Position numbers and translations under genes: made by a program
In this document: positions 1 through 10,524 of the stretch, piece by piece
Layout of the letters: each line of letters opens with the position of its first letter
How positions within the stretch are numbered: position 1 is the stretch's first letter
Notes under the pieces: generated by a model
Database searches by the model: none
What the model was told of the DNA's origin: nothing
Seen by the model: the letters and a program-made list of their open reading frames with translations, nothing else
Assembly: GCF_964355755.1 (NCBI RefSeq)
Contig: NC_092670.1
Coordinates: forward strand, 34,955,795 to 35,019,794
Length of the DNA: 64,000 bases
Reading direction: 5' to 3'
Source: Antedon mediterranea
Taxonomy: Eukaryota; Echinodermata; Crinoidea; Comatulida; Antedonidae

Positions 1-101
1 TTTATAAATGTATTATTTGTAATGTCCGTAATTTATGTTATCACTTTGTATGTATTTTTTATGATGATTTTCCAAATAAATTCAAATCAAATCAAATCAA
101 A
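1..101 (+). mobile_element. 3' end of a CR1/L2-like LINE
   Basis: The segment ends in an AATAAATTC motif followed by four tandem AAATC-type units. This is the usual 3' tail of CR1/L2-type non-LTR elements, which end in short tandem repeats and not in poly(A). No coding sequence is left in the window and the element presumably continues to the left. Family placement rests on the tail alone. Confidence 0.4.
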
Positions 102-245
102 ACTAAGATATCTTAGTTTAAAACTAGGATATCTCTATTAATAGAGATATCTCTATTTAAAACTAAGATATCTCTCTTAAAAACTAAGATGTCTCTATTT
201 AAAACTAAGATATCTTAGTTTTAAATAGAGATATCTCTGTTATTA
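100..245. repeat. Palindromic AAACTAAGATATC array
   Basis: Several near-identical units of the self-complementary word AAACTAAGATATCTTAGTTT and its variant with ATATCTCTATT occur head to head. The whole stretch can fold on itself. It may be a short foldback or MITE remnant. Neither ends nor a target duplication could be defined. Confidence 0.6.
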
Positions 246-249
246 TCTC

Positions 250-865
250 TGCTATTACTTGAATAAATGATAGCTTGGCGCGCCATATATGTCTACTCTC
301 TCCACTCTCTACCATGTGCTATCTAAACCCTGTATGTACCCCCTATTTCATTGGCTTTAGATACCTCACACAAAAAACATATTCAACCTTCAAATTCTAC
401 AATTACATGAACAACTACACAAGTTGAAACACAACACAGGATGAACAAATTACTGATAAGATAAGCAATTAATTAAGAATCAGTCAATCAAGACAATAAA
501 ATACCAAATACACAAATAATCTAATCCGAAAACATTGAAGTCTATAGGAGTGGGTTCGATTTAGAAGCGGATTATTTATATTAGCGCTGAAAGAAGTATG
601 TCACTGTTTAGTCAGATTTAATACCACCCTGGCCTAAGCATGACCTGTATTTTATTAATGGTTTTACTAATATTACAATAATATACAGATCCTGCACCCC
701 AACAAACTACTATGTAAATTATAAAGCATTGTTACAGTAAAGCTATCCACTTATTCTATTCAATATGTGCTGTATAAGCGTAGTGTATAGGCCTATACGT
801 CGATCAATCAGAGATATAATAATAAAAAATGTATAGGCCTAACATTAGATATCTCCTTAATTGAT
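250..865. other. No gene seen
   Basis: AT-rich sequence with stops in all frames. I see no protein or RNA gene and no clear repeat. Confidence 0.5.
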
Positions 866-1150
866 CTAACATGGGATATTAAAGTTTGACCAGCTCCGTG
901 GTGTGGTTGATCCATGATTTAGGAGCAAATGGACCCAGGGCCTACAAATTAAAAAATTGGGGTGCCGAACCTATAATTATAGCCTAATGTCATATCATTT
1001 TCTACAAAATGCGACTGGTTTCTCCACCCCCTTATGGAATATTAAAGGTGGACCAGCTCCGTGGTGTCGTTGATCCAGGATTTTGGAGGAAATGGGCGCA
1101 GGGCCTAAAAAAAAAAAAAATAGGTGCTTTACACAACCTAATGCGACTGG
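866..1150 (+). repeat. Diverged tandem duplication of about 150 bp
   Basis: Two diverged copies share the word GACCAGCTCCGTGGTGT followed by GTTGATCCA, at about 889 and 1,050. Both also share ATGCGACTGGTT, at about 1,009 and 1,141. The short ORF at 1,009-1,281 spans this duplication and a poly-A run and is not credible as a gene. Confidence 0.5.
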
Positions 1151-1940
1151 TTGCACACCACTTGACCAGCCTAGCTATGTGCTTCCCTATAATATTTAAT
1201 ATTATAAGCGGCTACTCACCCTACTTGGTTATTGGTTCTTGTTTAGTCCTACCGTTCCTTACTCCCTCCACAGAAAACTGAAGTATCACTATCAGGCAAC
1301 TATGACTGCTCAGTTCATAACTTAAATCTTCCGGTTGTCTTAAATCACTGACTGCAGTTCAGCTCGCCAGCTTGTATCAGATAGCAGACAACAGACAAGG
1401 ATGGTAAGAGGAAGGAAAAGGGTAAAGTGTGGACAGTAAAGCCCCGGGTGTGAAAATGCCTTGACCTTCTAACAAATTAAGTGGATGGGGGGATTTCTAA
1501 ATATGAATCGGCCTAGATCTAGACATAAATGGCTAAACTTGCTAGTATGCCGAGCCGATGCCGAGTCAAAAAAGTGTTTGATTCGCTTCAGTGAGAAAGC
1601 AATGCGCAGAATTGCCAGTACATTTGTGTTGTAACACCCAGTGTCATTGGAGCGTTGTGTCTGTCATTTTATTTATGTTTTTTATGCGGCCAACCGTACC
1701 AACGGGAAGATTATTATACAACGTTCCTGCAATTTATATATTACTGTACATTTATTTCATTTATTTACGCGGAACTTGTACAAATAACGAATAAATCATT
1801 TTTAAAATCAGTGTTTAAAAATAAATCGTACCCGGATAGTCCTTATCGTATATACAGTACATTTTTATACAAAACATTATTACACCGTAGGCCTACATAT
1901 CTTTTTGCAAAAAAAGGTAACGTGGTGCAAAATGCGTATT
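1150..1940. other. No gene seen
   Basis: Only short overlapping ORFs without recognisable domains are present. The 149-codon ORF beginning at 1,655 runs into the inverted repeat at 1,944 and shows no family resemblance. Confidence 0.4.
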
Positions 1941-1943
1941 TAA

Positions 1944-2336
1944 GAAGAGTTGCGGCTGAGATGTCAAGCTATAACTCTTTTTCCAAAAGAACTTGCACCC
2001 ATGGTTTTTACATAGCAATCGTAATTATTAAGAGATGCAGCAGTTTTACACGTGCCGTCCACTATATCTATGTCTTACTATTCGTTGCACAGCCGATAAA
2101 GTAGGCTATTACTCGATCTATCAAACATTATTTTATAGACTGCAAGAGTTACGGACACGATGATACCAGATATCAACTTTGGTAGAAAATACGACACGTG
2201 GATACAGTTTTAATATATCAGGATGTTAATAATTACGGTTGCTATGTAAACACCATGGGTGCAAGTTCTTTCAGGAAAAGGGTTATATCGTTACAATTAC
2301 ATGTCAACTAGTTACGTCTCAGCCGCAACTCCAATA
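1944..2336. repeat. Imperfect inverted repeat (small foldback)
   Basis: The arm at about 1,944-2,032 is complementary to about 2,226-2,336. The shared words are GTTGCGGCTGAGA, AGAACTTGCACCCATGG and TTACATAGCAA. The arms are separated by about 190 bases. This looks like a degraded MITE or foldback just outside the larger element that starts at 2,450. Confidence 0.65.
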
Positions 2337-2650
2337 TTCAATCTAGTAAATGTTATATTCCACCAGTAAGCCTACGGCAAACTTTTTAATTGTCAGTCAG
2401 GAGGGAATCATATAATTTCACTCGAAAAAGATACGAAGGAATCCGGCGCTGTTACAACCGTTAATGTAGAAAACGCCAGCTTATGTCGAAACAACCGTTA
2501 ATGTAGAACAATCCACCGCTTATGTAGTAAAACCTCCAGCTTATGTAGAAACACCAACAGCTTATGTAGTAAATAAAAACCAACACCAGCTAATGTAGAA
2601 ACGGTCAACAGCTTATGTAGTAACGAAAATTGCCTCCCAGCTTATGTAGT

Positions 2651-5600
2651 CAACTATGTTGACCTATAACTATAGCTACTCAAAGCTACTTAACCTGAGA
2701 CAATATGCTGGAAAAATTACTACTGCGGTTGGAAGTGTTTTGAAAGACTTGGGAATTTTCCATTATAGAGGTACCCGTGGTGGACGCAAGTCAAAATTTC
2801 ACACAAAGAGTAATAAAGATATAGATTCTAAAAACCTTTCTAACATAAACAAGAAAGTACAAGAAGCAGTTAGGAAAAAAAAGCCTGCAAAATATTTTCA
2901 TTGGCGAGCAGGACAGAATAATGTTAATACCTGCTCAGATGACTTCTTACTACATGAAACCCTCATTCAAATTAAAGCAGCAAACCTTGACATCGTGTGT
3001 ATGCAGGAAGTGAGACGGATTGGTACCGGTGCAATCTCACATGAGGGCTACAATGTATACTGGACTGGACTGAAAATCAAAAAGATGTATGGGGTTGCTA
3101 TTGCCATCAAACAGTCACCCCATATCAAAGTGTCTAATGTTTATTATGTTTATGAACGTCTAATGGCAATAGACGTCACAATAAAAAATTGTAAATTAAG
3201 AATTGTGTCTGCGTACTCTCCTACGGAATCCGGTTCAGAATCATCAAAGGATATTTTCTATGCAAAACTCTCCAAAGTAACAAGAGTCGAGAACAACACA
3301 AAACTCTTACTGATGGGAGACTTTAATGCAACATCAACAATAACAACCAGAAAATCACTCTTTGATGGAAACCTACATAGATTTCAAGACACAGATGACA
3401 TTAGTAACGACAATGGCACAAGACTCATCAACTACTGCTCTGACTTCAAGCTATGCATACTGAACACCTGGTTTGACCATCCAAACGTTCATCGGATCAC
3501 TTGGCATAGCAACGATGGTGTTACAAAGAAAATACTAGATTACAACATATGTGATCACTGGTTGAGGAAGTATGTTACTGACACAAGAGTCTATAACAAC
3601 TATTATCTTTCGTCGGATCATAGAATCCTTGTGAGTAATATGACAACACCAGCCAACAAAGCAGCCAGGTGGAAGAAGCATAAAAAGAAAAAACAGAGCA
3701 AGAGAGCCAACATGAGTAAACTTAAAGATCGAGAAGTAAGAAATAATGTTAAAACAAAGATAGAAGAAGAAATTAATAAAATTACTTCTCCTGAAAAGAC
3801 AACAACCACTACATCAACTGAGCGCTATACAACACTTATGACAGTGCTAAATAAGGCAGTTGAAGAAGTCCCGAAGAAAACAAGAAACCAAAATGCTCAT
3901 CCCTGGGATGGTGATGAAAGACTACAACAGCTTATAAAAGAAAGAAAGAATATTAACAAAAGCATAGTTACCTACAAAGAAGAGGAGATCAAGGCTATGC
4001 AGAAAGCAATTAAGATAAGGGTGAAGGAACTACGGAATGAATATTTGTATGAAGAAGCAAGCAAGTTAAATGAAGCCCACCAAAATAGAAAAATATTTGA
4101 TTTATGGAGAAAAGCTAAGGAGCACGGTGATGTTATAAGAAAAGCACCAAAGCCTATAAAATGTCCTGGATTACGTGAACACTTTAAAGATCACTTTAAT
4201 CCAGACCAATCTAGCCTTAAAATCCCAGATGAAATTAGCATACCTCCAGAATATATTATCAACCTGAGACAACCAGAATTTGAGATGGACAATGAACCTC
4301 CGTCCAAGAAAGAAATTATTGATGCAATCGGACATCTAAAAGGTCGCAAAGCTACCCTAGATGTCGCTTCTGAAATGTTGCAAGTCGCCACAGAGAACCC
4401 AGTATTCGTCGACCATGTACATAGACTGTTTGAGGAAATTTGGAGAACGAAAGAAGTACCAAGTGATTGGGGACTGTCCAAATTAACAACCATTTGGAAA
4501 AAAAAAGGCAGTCCACTTGATCCATCAATGTATAGAGGAATATCAATTGGGTCTACATTTTCAAAGATACTTATGGTTATCATTCTTTCACGTTTTTCCA
4601 TCTTTTATGAAAGTCAACTTCTACGCACACAGTTTGGATTCAGGTCCAACAGAGGGTGCAATGATGCTATATATGTAATCAAGCAGATCCAGGAAATTGC
4701 GTATCGCTCAAATCGCAAACTCTATACATGCTTCATTGATTTAACAGCAGCATTCGACCATGTGAATCGTAATCTTCTTTTCCTAAGCGTTCGTAATAGG
4801 TTTCACTTAAACCAGTCTACTACTATGATTGACATTATACAATCACTGTACAGCTCAACGAAAGCATACCTTGCTGACGACGATCCGAGTGATGATAAGT
4901 TCGAAACATCTTCTGGGGTGCGACAGGGTGGTATTGAGAGTACCAGCATGTTTAACCAATATTTTGATTACGTTATTAGAGTGTTCAAACAACGCTGTAA
5001 AGATGCTAGTTTGGATGGCCTAATGATACAATACCTAATTCCTATTGAAGCTACAAATCGTGCTCAAAGATGTAAAGCACCATCAAGGGGCATCTATGAC
5101 GACTTTGAAAGTGGCTATGCTGACGACTTTGCTGTAAGCTCCTGGTCACAAGAAGAACTGCAAACCATTGTGAACATCTTGAATAAAGTTTGTCTGGAAT
5201 TTGGCCTAAGAATTAGTGCCCCCAAAACAGAAACCATTATATGGAACTGGAAAGAGGAAGTTGAAGAATACCCAAGATGCATCATACAAATTGGCGGCGT
5301 ACACATTAACAACGTAACACACTTTAGATACCTTGGTGTATGGGCTACCTACAATGATGTTCATATTGGAGATCAAGAAGTAAAATACAGAATCAATTCA
5401 GCCAAAGGAGCATTTGCAGAGAATAGGGCATTGCTTACCAACAGAACGATCCACCTACAAACAAGAATGATGTTTCTTAATGGTCTAGTTAGGAGTAGAC
5501 TCACCTATGGTTGCCATGCTTGGAGGGCAACAGGAAGTGAAATGTCCAAACTTAGCACAACATACAAAACCTTCCTAAGACGAATGCTAGTGAATGGCTT

Positions 5601-6125
5601 TCAAAGAGTCTGCCCACCAAACCATGTAGACATATCCTCAGATGAAGAAACAGATGAAAACTATATAGACTGGCGTTACGTAATTGATAATGACGATCTC
5701 TACAAAATTACTGGCTGTCAACCGCTAGAAGAATATGTCTACAAGCAACAATTCAACTGGATCGGACATGTAATTAGAAAAGAAAATGAAGATCCTACAA
5801 AAATTCTTACTTTTCACACAACACAAAGTAAACGAAGAGGTCGGAAGATACCATCAGTACTTGATAGAGTTGTACAACAAAGTCAACTTACTAGATGCAA
5901 CTTCATTAGAGCCTGCTTCAACAGAAATTTGTAATTCCCAGCAATGTTTTAACTGTATATATGAACTGTTTTATAAGTTGTTTTGTGACTGTGTAATTTG
6001 GTAGTAGTCACTCTCATACTGTAGGCCTACATTTAAAAGTAACACATCCAAATGCCAACTTCAAGTCAATGGCTACCAGATGTCTCTGTGAGACGGTTAT
6101 TTGAACCAGTACCAGTACCAGTACC
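2651..6125 (+). mobile_element. Near full-length non-LTR retrotransposon (RTE-like)
   Basis: The insert has a very short leader (5 bases before the ATG), one long ORF, a 3' UTR of about 190 bases and a tail of three ACCAGT units (6,108-6,125). A single ORF, a tiny leader and a microsatellite-type tail are typical of RTE-class elements. The boundaries were set by comparing the two arms of the host foldback: the uninterrupted right arm reads CTTATGTAGT directly followed by TACTATCGCC. Any target duplication is at most 3 bases (AGT) and is confounded with the tail. Confidence 0.8.
2656..5934 (+). CDS. LINE endonuclease-reverse transcriptase polyprotein
   Basis: A 1,092-residue open frame without stops. 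Residues 1-80 are basic. Residues about 80-330 form an APE-type endonuclease, with the catalytic signatures MQEVR (116-120), GDFNA (221-225) and SSDHR (319-323). After a lysine-rich linker (330-520) comes the reverse transcriptase, with FIDLTAAFDHVN around residue 693 and the catalytic YADD around 821. The C-terminal part carries the WIGHVIRK and KRRGRK signatures common in RTE-like elements. It would nick target DNA and copy its own RNA at the nick (target-primed reverse transcription). The start is the first ATG, five bases inside the insertion. The intact frame suggests recent insertion and possible activity. RTE placement is by motif impression; a related clade is possible. Confidence 0.9.
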   Translation: MLTYNYSYSKLLNLRQYAGKITTAVGSVLKDLGIFHYRGTRGGRKSKFHTKSNKDIDSKNLSNINKKVQEAVRKKKPAKYFHWRAGQNNVNTCSDDFLLHETLIQIKAANLDIVCMQEVRRIGTGAISHEGYNVYWTGLKIKKMYGVAIAIKQSPHIKVSNVYYVYERLMAIDVTIKNCKLRIVSAYSPTESGSESSKDIFYAKLSKVTRVENNTKLLLMGDFNATSTITTRKSLFDGNLHRFQDTDDISNDNGTRLINYCSDFKLCILNTWFDHPNVHRITWHSNDGVTKKILDYNICDHWLRKYVTDTRVYNNYYLSSDHRILVSNMTTPANKAARWKKHKKKKQSKRANMSKLKDREVRNNVKTKIEEEINKITSPEKTTTTTSTERYTTLMTVLNKAVEEVPKKTRNQNAHPWDGDERLQQLIKERKNINKSIVTYKEEEIKAMQKAIKIRVKELRNEYLYEEASKLNEAHQNRKIFDLWRKAKEHGDVIRKAPKPIKCPGLREHFKDHFNPDQSSLKIPDEISIPPEYIINLRQPEFEMDNEPPSKKEIIDAIGHLKGRKATLDVASEMLQVATENPVFVDHVHRLFEEIWRTKEVPSDWGLSKLTTIWKKKGSPLDPSMYRGISIGSTFSKILMVIILSRFSIFYESQLLRTQFGFRSNRGCNDAIYVIKQIQEIAYRSNRKLYTCFIDLTAAFDHVNRNLLFLSVRNRFHLNQSTTMIDIIQSLYSSTKAYLADDDPSDDKFETSSGVRQGGIESTSMFNQYFDYVIRVFKQRCKDASLDGLMIQYLIPIEATNRAQRCKAPSRGIYDDFESGYADDFAVSSWSQEELQTIVNILNKVCLEFGLRISAPKTETIIWNWKEEVEEYPRCIIQIGGVHINNVTHFRYLGVWATYNDVHIGDQEVKYRINSAKGAFAENRALLTNRTIHLQTRMMFLNGLVRSRLTYGCHAWRATGSEMSKLSTTYKTFLRRMLVNGFQRVCPPNHVDISSDEETDENYIDWRYVIDNDDLYKITGCQPLEEYVYKQQFNWIGHVIRKENEDPTKILTFHTTQSKRRGRKIPSVLDRVVQQSQLTRCNFIRACFNRNL

Positions 6126-6127
6126 AG

Positions 6128-7490
6128 TTACTATCGCCAGCTAATGTAGAAAATGTTATATATTTTACAAAAATGTCTAAATCATGTGCAAATGCATCGA
6201 TATTAACTTAGCTATCAGTCTTTCCACCTCTCGTAAGCAACCAACTTTCTAAAACGACCACACATCGTAAGCTACCATCTCTGTTAAGGGACCGCTTCTC
6301 ATAATCGACCACCTCTCGTAAGGGATCACCTCCTCTCATAAGGGACCACTTCTCATAGTTGACCATCTCTCGTAAGTGACCACCTCTCTTAACGACCACA
6401 CCTCTCGTAAGTGACCACCTCTTTTAAGGGACCACGACCTCTTTCTCTCTATTAAAGGACCGCTTCTCATAATCGTCAGTGACAACTGTTTTAAAAGACC
6501 ACCTCTCTTAACGACCCCACCTCTCGTAAGTGACGACCTCTTTTAAAGGACCACTTTCTCTGTTAGAGACTGCTTCTAATTATCGACCATATCTCGTAAG
6601 CGACCACCTTAACGACCACACCACTCGTCAGTGGCGACCTCTTTTAAAAAGCCAGCACCTCCTCTATTTAAGGACCGCTTCTCATAATCGACCTTCACCC
6701 GTTACATCGACCTCTGGAAAGTTACTACCTCTATTGAACGACCGCCGTCTCTGTTCAGGTGCCACTTCTCATCATTAACCATCTCCCGTAAGCGACCACC
6801 TCAACGACCACACCACTTGTCAGTGACGACCTCTTTTAAAGGACTACCACCTCTATTTAAGGACCGCTTCTCATAACCGACTTTGTCCGTCACATCGAGC
6901 TCTGGAAAGTGACTACCTCTATGGAACGACCACCGTCTCTGTTAAGGGGCCGCTTCTCATCATTGACCACCTCTCGTAAGCAACCACATTAAGAGATAGT
7001 CGATTATGAGAAGCGGTCCTTTAATAGAGAGAAAGAGGTCGTGGTCCCTTAAAAGAGGTGGTCATTTACGAGAGGTGTGGTCGTTAAGAGAGATGGTCGC
7101 TTACGAGAGGTGATCGATTATGGAAAGCGGTTCCTTGTGAGAGAAGGTGATCAATTACGAGAGGTGGTCGATTATAAGAAGTGGTCCCTTAACAGAAACG
7201 GTGGAAGTTCAATAGAGGTGGGCAATTCAATTGAGAAGCGGTCCTTTAATAGAGAGAAATATGTCGTGGTGCCTTAAAAAAGGTGGTCATTTACGAGAGG
7301 TGGTCGCTTACGAGAGGTGCAGTGGTCGATTATTAGAAGCGGTCCCTTATGAGAGGAGGTGATCCCTTAGAAAGTTGGTTGCTTACGAGAGGTGGAAAGA
7401 CTGATAGCTAAGTAAAGATCGATGCATTTGCACATGATTTAGACATTTTTGTAAAATATGTAACATTTTCTACATTAGCTGGCGATAGTA
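6128..7490. repeat. Long hairpin of GACCACCTCTCGTAAG-type satellite
   Basis: From 6,128 to about 6,985 the plus strand repeats short units such as CCACCTCTCGTAAGCGACC and GGACCGCTTCTCATAATCGA. From about 6,990 to 7,490 the complement of the same units appears. The outer 110 bases match closely (GTTACTATCGCCAGC, then ATTTTACAAAAATGTCTAAATC). The left arm is about 360 bases longer than the right, so unit number has changed in one arm. The many short ORFs here are repeat artefacts. Confidence 0.85.
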
Positions 7491-7696
7491 ACTACATAAG
7501 CTGGGAGGCATTTTTCGTTACTACATAAGCTGGTGACCGTTTCTACATTAGCTGGTGTTGGTTTTTATTTACTACATAAGCTGTTGGTGTTTCTACATAA
7601 GCTGGAGGTTTTACTACATAAGCGGTGGATTGTTCTACATTAACGGTTGTTTCGACATAAGCTGGCGTTTTCTACATTAACGGTTGTAACAGGCGC

Positions 7697-9400
7697 TATA
7701 AACATATTTGAACATGTATTACAATAGTGGGGGTGAGGGGGAGGTTGTTTGAAGATAAGACACGTGACAATGTTGACCCCCTCCGCCCCCCCCTCCCACA
7801 CACAATCCCCCACCACTAGTTGCACTGAGGATTTAGCAACAATTCATGGTTATACACAAAACAAATGAATTTTGTCTGCAGAACACAATCGCATCCTCTT
7901 ACAAATGCAATATGAAAAGTATTTTTCATTTCATTTCTTTATTCGAATTCATAAAATAACACAACATAAAAAAAATACAAAGAATGAATTCAGGGTAACA
8001 CAAAAAAGTAACCAAAGGTCAAACTTATTTCCATTGTGGCCCTTACATGGGCATATCACTACCATATTTGGGCACATAACACTTTTTGTCAAACTAGTTT
8101 AATAGTGTAGACAGAGCTTAAGTTTCAGACAAGAATTCCCAACCAGACGATCAGTTGCATTGCATTTTTTTTCATAATCATCATTTTTAATTTTACGAGG
8201 AAACCGCCACTCCCAAGTTTATAACGACTTTATAATAGCGTGATCGATTTCTTCAAAACTCTTTCTGATTAATGTGCACGTCTAGATGGGTGTGTTATAC
8301 AAATAACAAAACGTATTATATCGACAAAATAATGAAACATTGTGATATACATCATCATCAATGGGTCATTATGTTGAGAAGCGCGCGTGTGGCAGACAAA
8401 CAATTATTAATGTTACAATACTGTCTTTTGTCTCCATTTATATTTTTTATCATCAAATGTGACATTAATTTCAATACCTTTTCATAAGTCGTATTAGTCA
8501 TTCGCATGAGTCATAGAAAATAATGTGTTACGAGGTACTACGGTAAATACAAGTCGAACTACATTAGTTTATGATAAACTATTTTGAAGTAGCTTTTGCG
8601 TCAGGGAGCTATAAGTTAATTAGTCAGATGTAGATTAATAAAATGTGGAAATGCCTATCCACCAAAGAAAAGCCACAGCAGCAACAACAACAGCAACAAC
8701 AATAATGGTATTCTTATATTATAGCGTTTACGATGTTTCTAAACGCTTTACACACAAAAATGATCCATAAAATATCTTATAAGATAACAAACAAAAAAAG
8801 AGCAGAAGAACCATTTACACCATGTTCTCCAACATTTTGGAGCTACCATGATATATATGACTATGAGAGCTTGCCGGAACATATTCACAGGAGCTCGAAT
8901 AAATACTACTTTCTAAAATAAAATGAATTGTTTTTATAACCGTTGTGCCCCCTCCTCACACCCTCAACTCAAAGTATTTAAGAGAGTAGTGGTGAGAGGA
9001 ACAAAGAAGAACGAAAAGTAGTTCTACTAGGGGATCTTATTAGGCCACTACTTTGTTCTCCTCCATTCAGAAACTGCAAAAGAAGGAGGTTTTTATTCAA
9101 CCACCGGTCTTTATCATCAGTGGTCTATTAAGTCATTAATGTGAATGATAAAGTAATTGTAATGATCGATGTTTAGGAATGTTTAGCGGAATTAATAACA
9201 TCATCAAATTCTCGGCATCTTTGGAATGTCACACGTTTCCTTGAATTAACAGTTACTAATGAGATTCGTAATGGCATACTTATTAAAACCACGGATAAAC
9301 CATGGAATTGTAATGTATGACCATTTAAAAATGTAATTAGGATACGTGTCTTTAAAACAATAACTCTGCGCGAAAACAGGTGTAAAAGAATAGATGGAAA
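7697..9400. other. No host gene; LINE tail at 7,919-8,105
   Basis: The only recognisable item is a minus-strand LINE-like 3' end near 7,919 (TTTCATTTCATTTCTTTATTCGAATTC-type sequence, split here as TTTCATTTCATTTC and TTTATTCGAATTC). A (CAG/CAA)n microsatellite lies near 8,676-8,703. The remainder is AT-rich with scattered short ORFs and no domain. Confidence 0.45.
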
Positions 9401-10510
9401 AAGGATGAACCACGATGACGTCACTAAAAATACTGTAAATAAACAAATGCAGAGCTTACGTTTTTGTATGCGTTAGAGTTAAACAAAAATGAAACAGTTA
9501 CTCTGAGCGAAAAAGGGTGTAAAAAAGGATGGGAAAATGATGAACCACGATGACGTCACTAAAAAGAGAGTTGGGTATACTGTACTCTGTAAATAAACAA
9601 ATGCAGATCTTCTTACGTTTTTGAATGAGGTAAAATTAAATAAATATGATGAAGAAAAAAAAAACCCGTGTAAAACACTATACCAAAAATCAGTTTATAA
9701 TACCTCTAGGCCTAATTTCATTTGACTTTTTATTAACTGAAAACACGTAATAACTGAGCAATATTACATTATTCCCCAAAGCACACTTTACTGCTTTCGC
9801 AATTTAATCTACGTATATACCATAAATTAATTTCCGTAAACACAAACATTAACTTGCTTGTAATCAAAGATGTTAAAATAATGCTAAAATGAAATTAGTG
9901 GGCAGTGACGTAACGGAACCAGAATTTCCAAACGTAGGCCTAAATGTAATTTCTCTATCTTTGTTTTGTGAAGTTATTTGTTGTTTGTTATCAATAAAGA
10001 AAACAAGACGCAACCGACCAACATCCTATAACAAGAAGGAAATGCGTAGGACACTGTATGCAATAATACAATATAATATTCTATTTTAAGGAAATTCTAC
10101 GTCATTAGGGAACTTCCCGACTGCGTGTCTGGTCCGCACACTTTGGGGGCGATTATTATGATCGCTTATGATACCTTAGTTTCTTTGTCCCTTTTAGGTC
10201 CATACCACGAAGATTACACAAATAGTCGAACAGACTCACCGCAATTTCCTTTTTAAGTTCGAGATTAACAATCTTTTATGGATTTATTATATTTAATAAA
10301 CCCTCCCAACAATTTGGTAAACTTGATTGATAAAGCAGAAACGTCTTGGGTTTAATTTAAATATAGCATTGTTTACAATATTGCAGCGCATACAACAGAT
10401 GAAAAATTATGAACCGCGATGACGTCACTAATATAAGAGTTGGTTAGGCCTATACTGAAAATAAACAAATGCAGGTCCTCTTACGTTTTTGTATGCGGTA
10501 GAGTTAACAA
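9400..10510 (+). repeat. Three copies of a CRE-containing repeat
   Basis: Copies at about 9,408-9,480, 9,538-9,655 and 10,403-10,510 share GATGACGTCACTAA, AATAAACAAATGCAG and CTTACGTTTTTG in the same order. Each contains the palindromic cAMP-response element TGACGTCA. The copies are 75-80% alike by eye with differing spacers. Whether they act as regulatory sites or are just an old dispersed repeat is unknown. Confidence 0.65.
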
Positions 10511-10524
10511 ATATAAAACACATA

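Larger units (their letters stand above)
2450..7691. mobile_element. Foldback DNA element carrying a nested LINE
   Basis: The left end TGTTACAACCG at 2,450 is matched by CGGTTGTAACA ending at 7,691. The pair is flanked by the direct duplication GGCGC (2,445-2,449 and 7,692-7,696). The outer 200 bases of each arm are complementary and consist of degenerate subrepeats of the type CCAGCTTATGTAGTAAA. Inside the left arm, after base 2,650, a LINE is inserted. The arm resumes at about 6,126 with TACTATCGCCAGC, exactly continuing the order seen in the right arm (read from 7,505 back to 7,478). The inner arms (6,128-7,490) are complementary satellite-like repeats. No transposase was seen, so it is non-autonomous. 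TG...CA ends and a 5-bp duplication recall elements moved by retroviral-type integrases such as Ginger, but that is only an inference. Confidence 0.8.

Noticed and set aside
1655-2104. 149-codon plus-strand ORF
   Set aside because: It runs into an inverted repeat, has no domain and shows low-complexity tyrosine/isoleucine-rich sequence typical of AT-rich chance ORFs.
6208-7277. Several short ORFs repeating GGHLREVVDYEKRS-like sequence
   Set aside because: They are translations of the hairpin satellite in both orientations, not genes.
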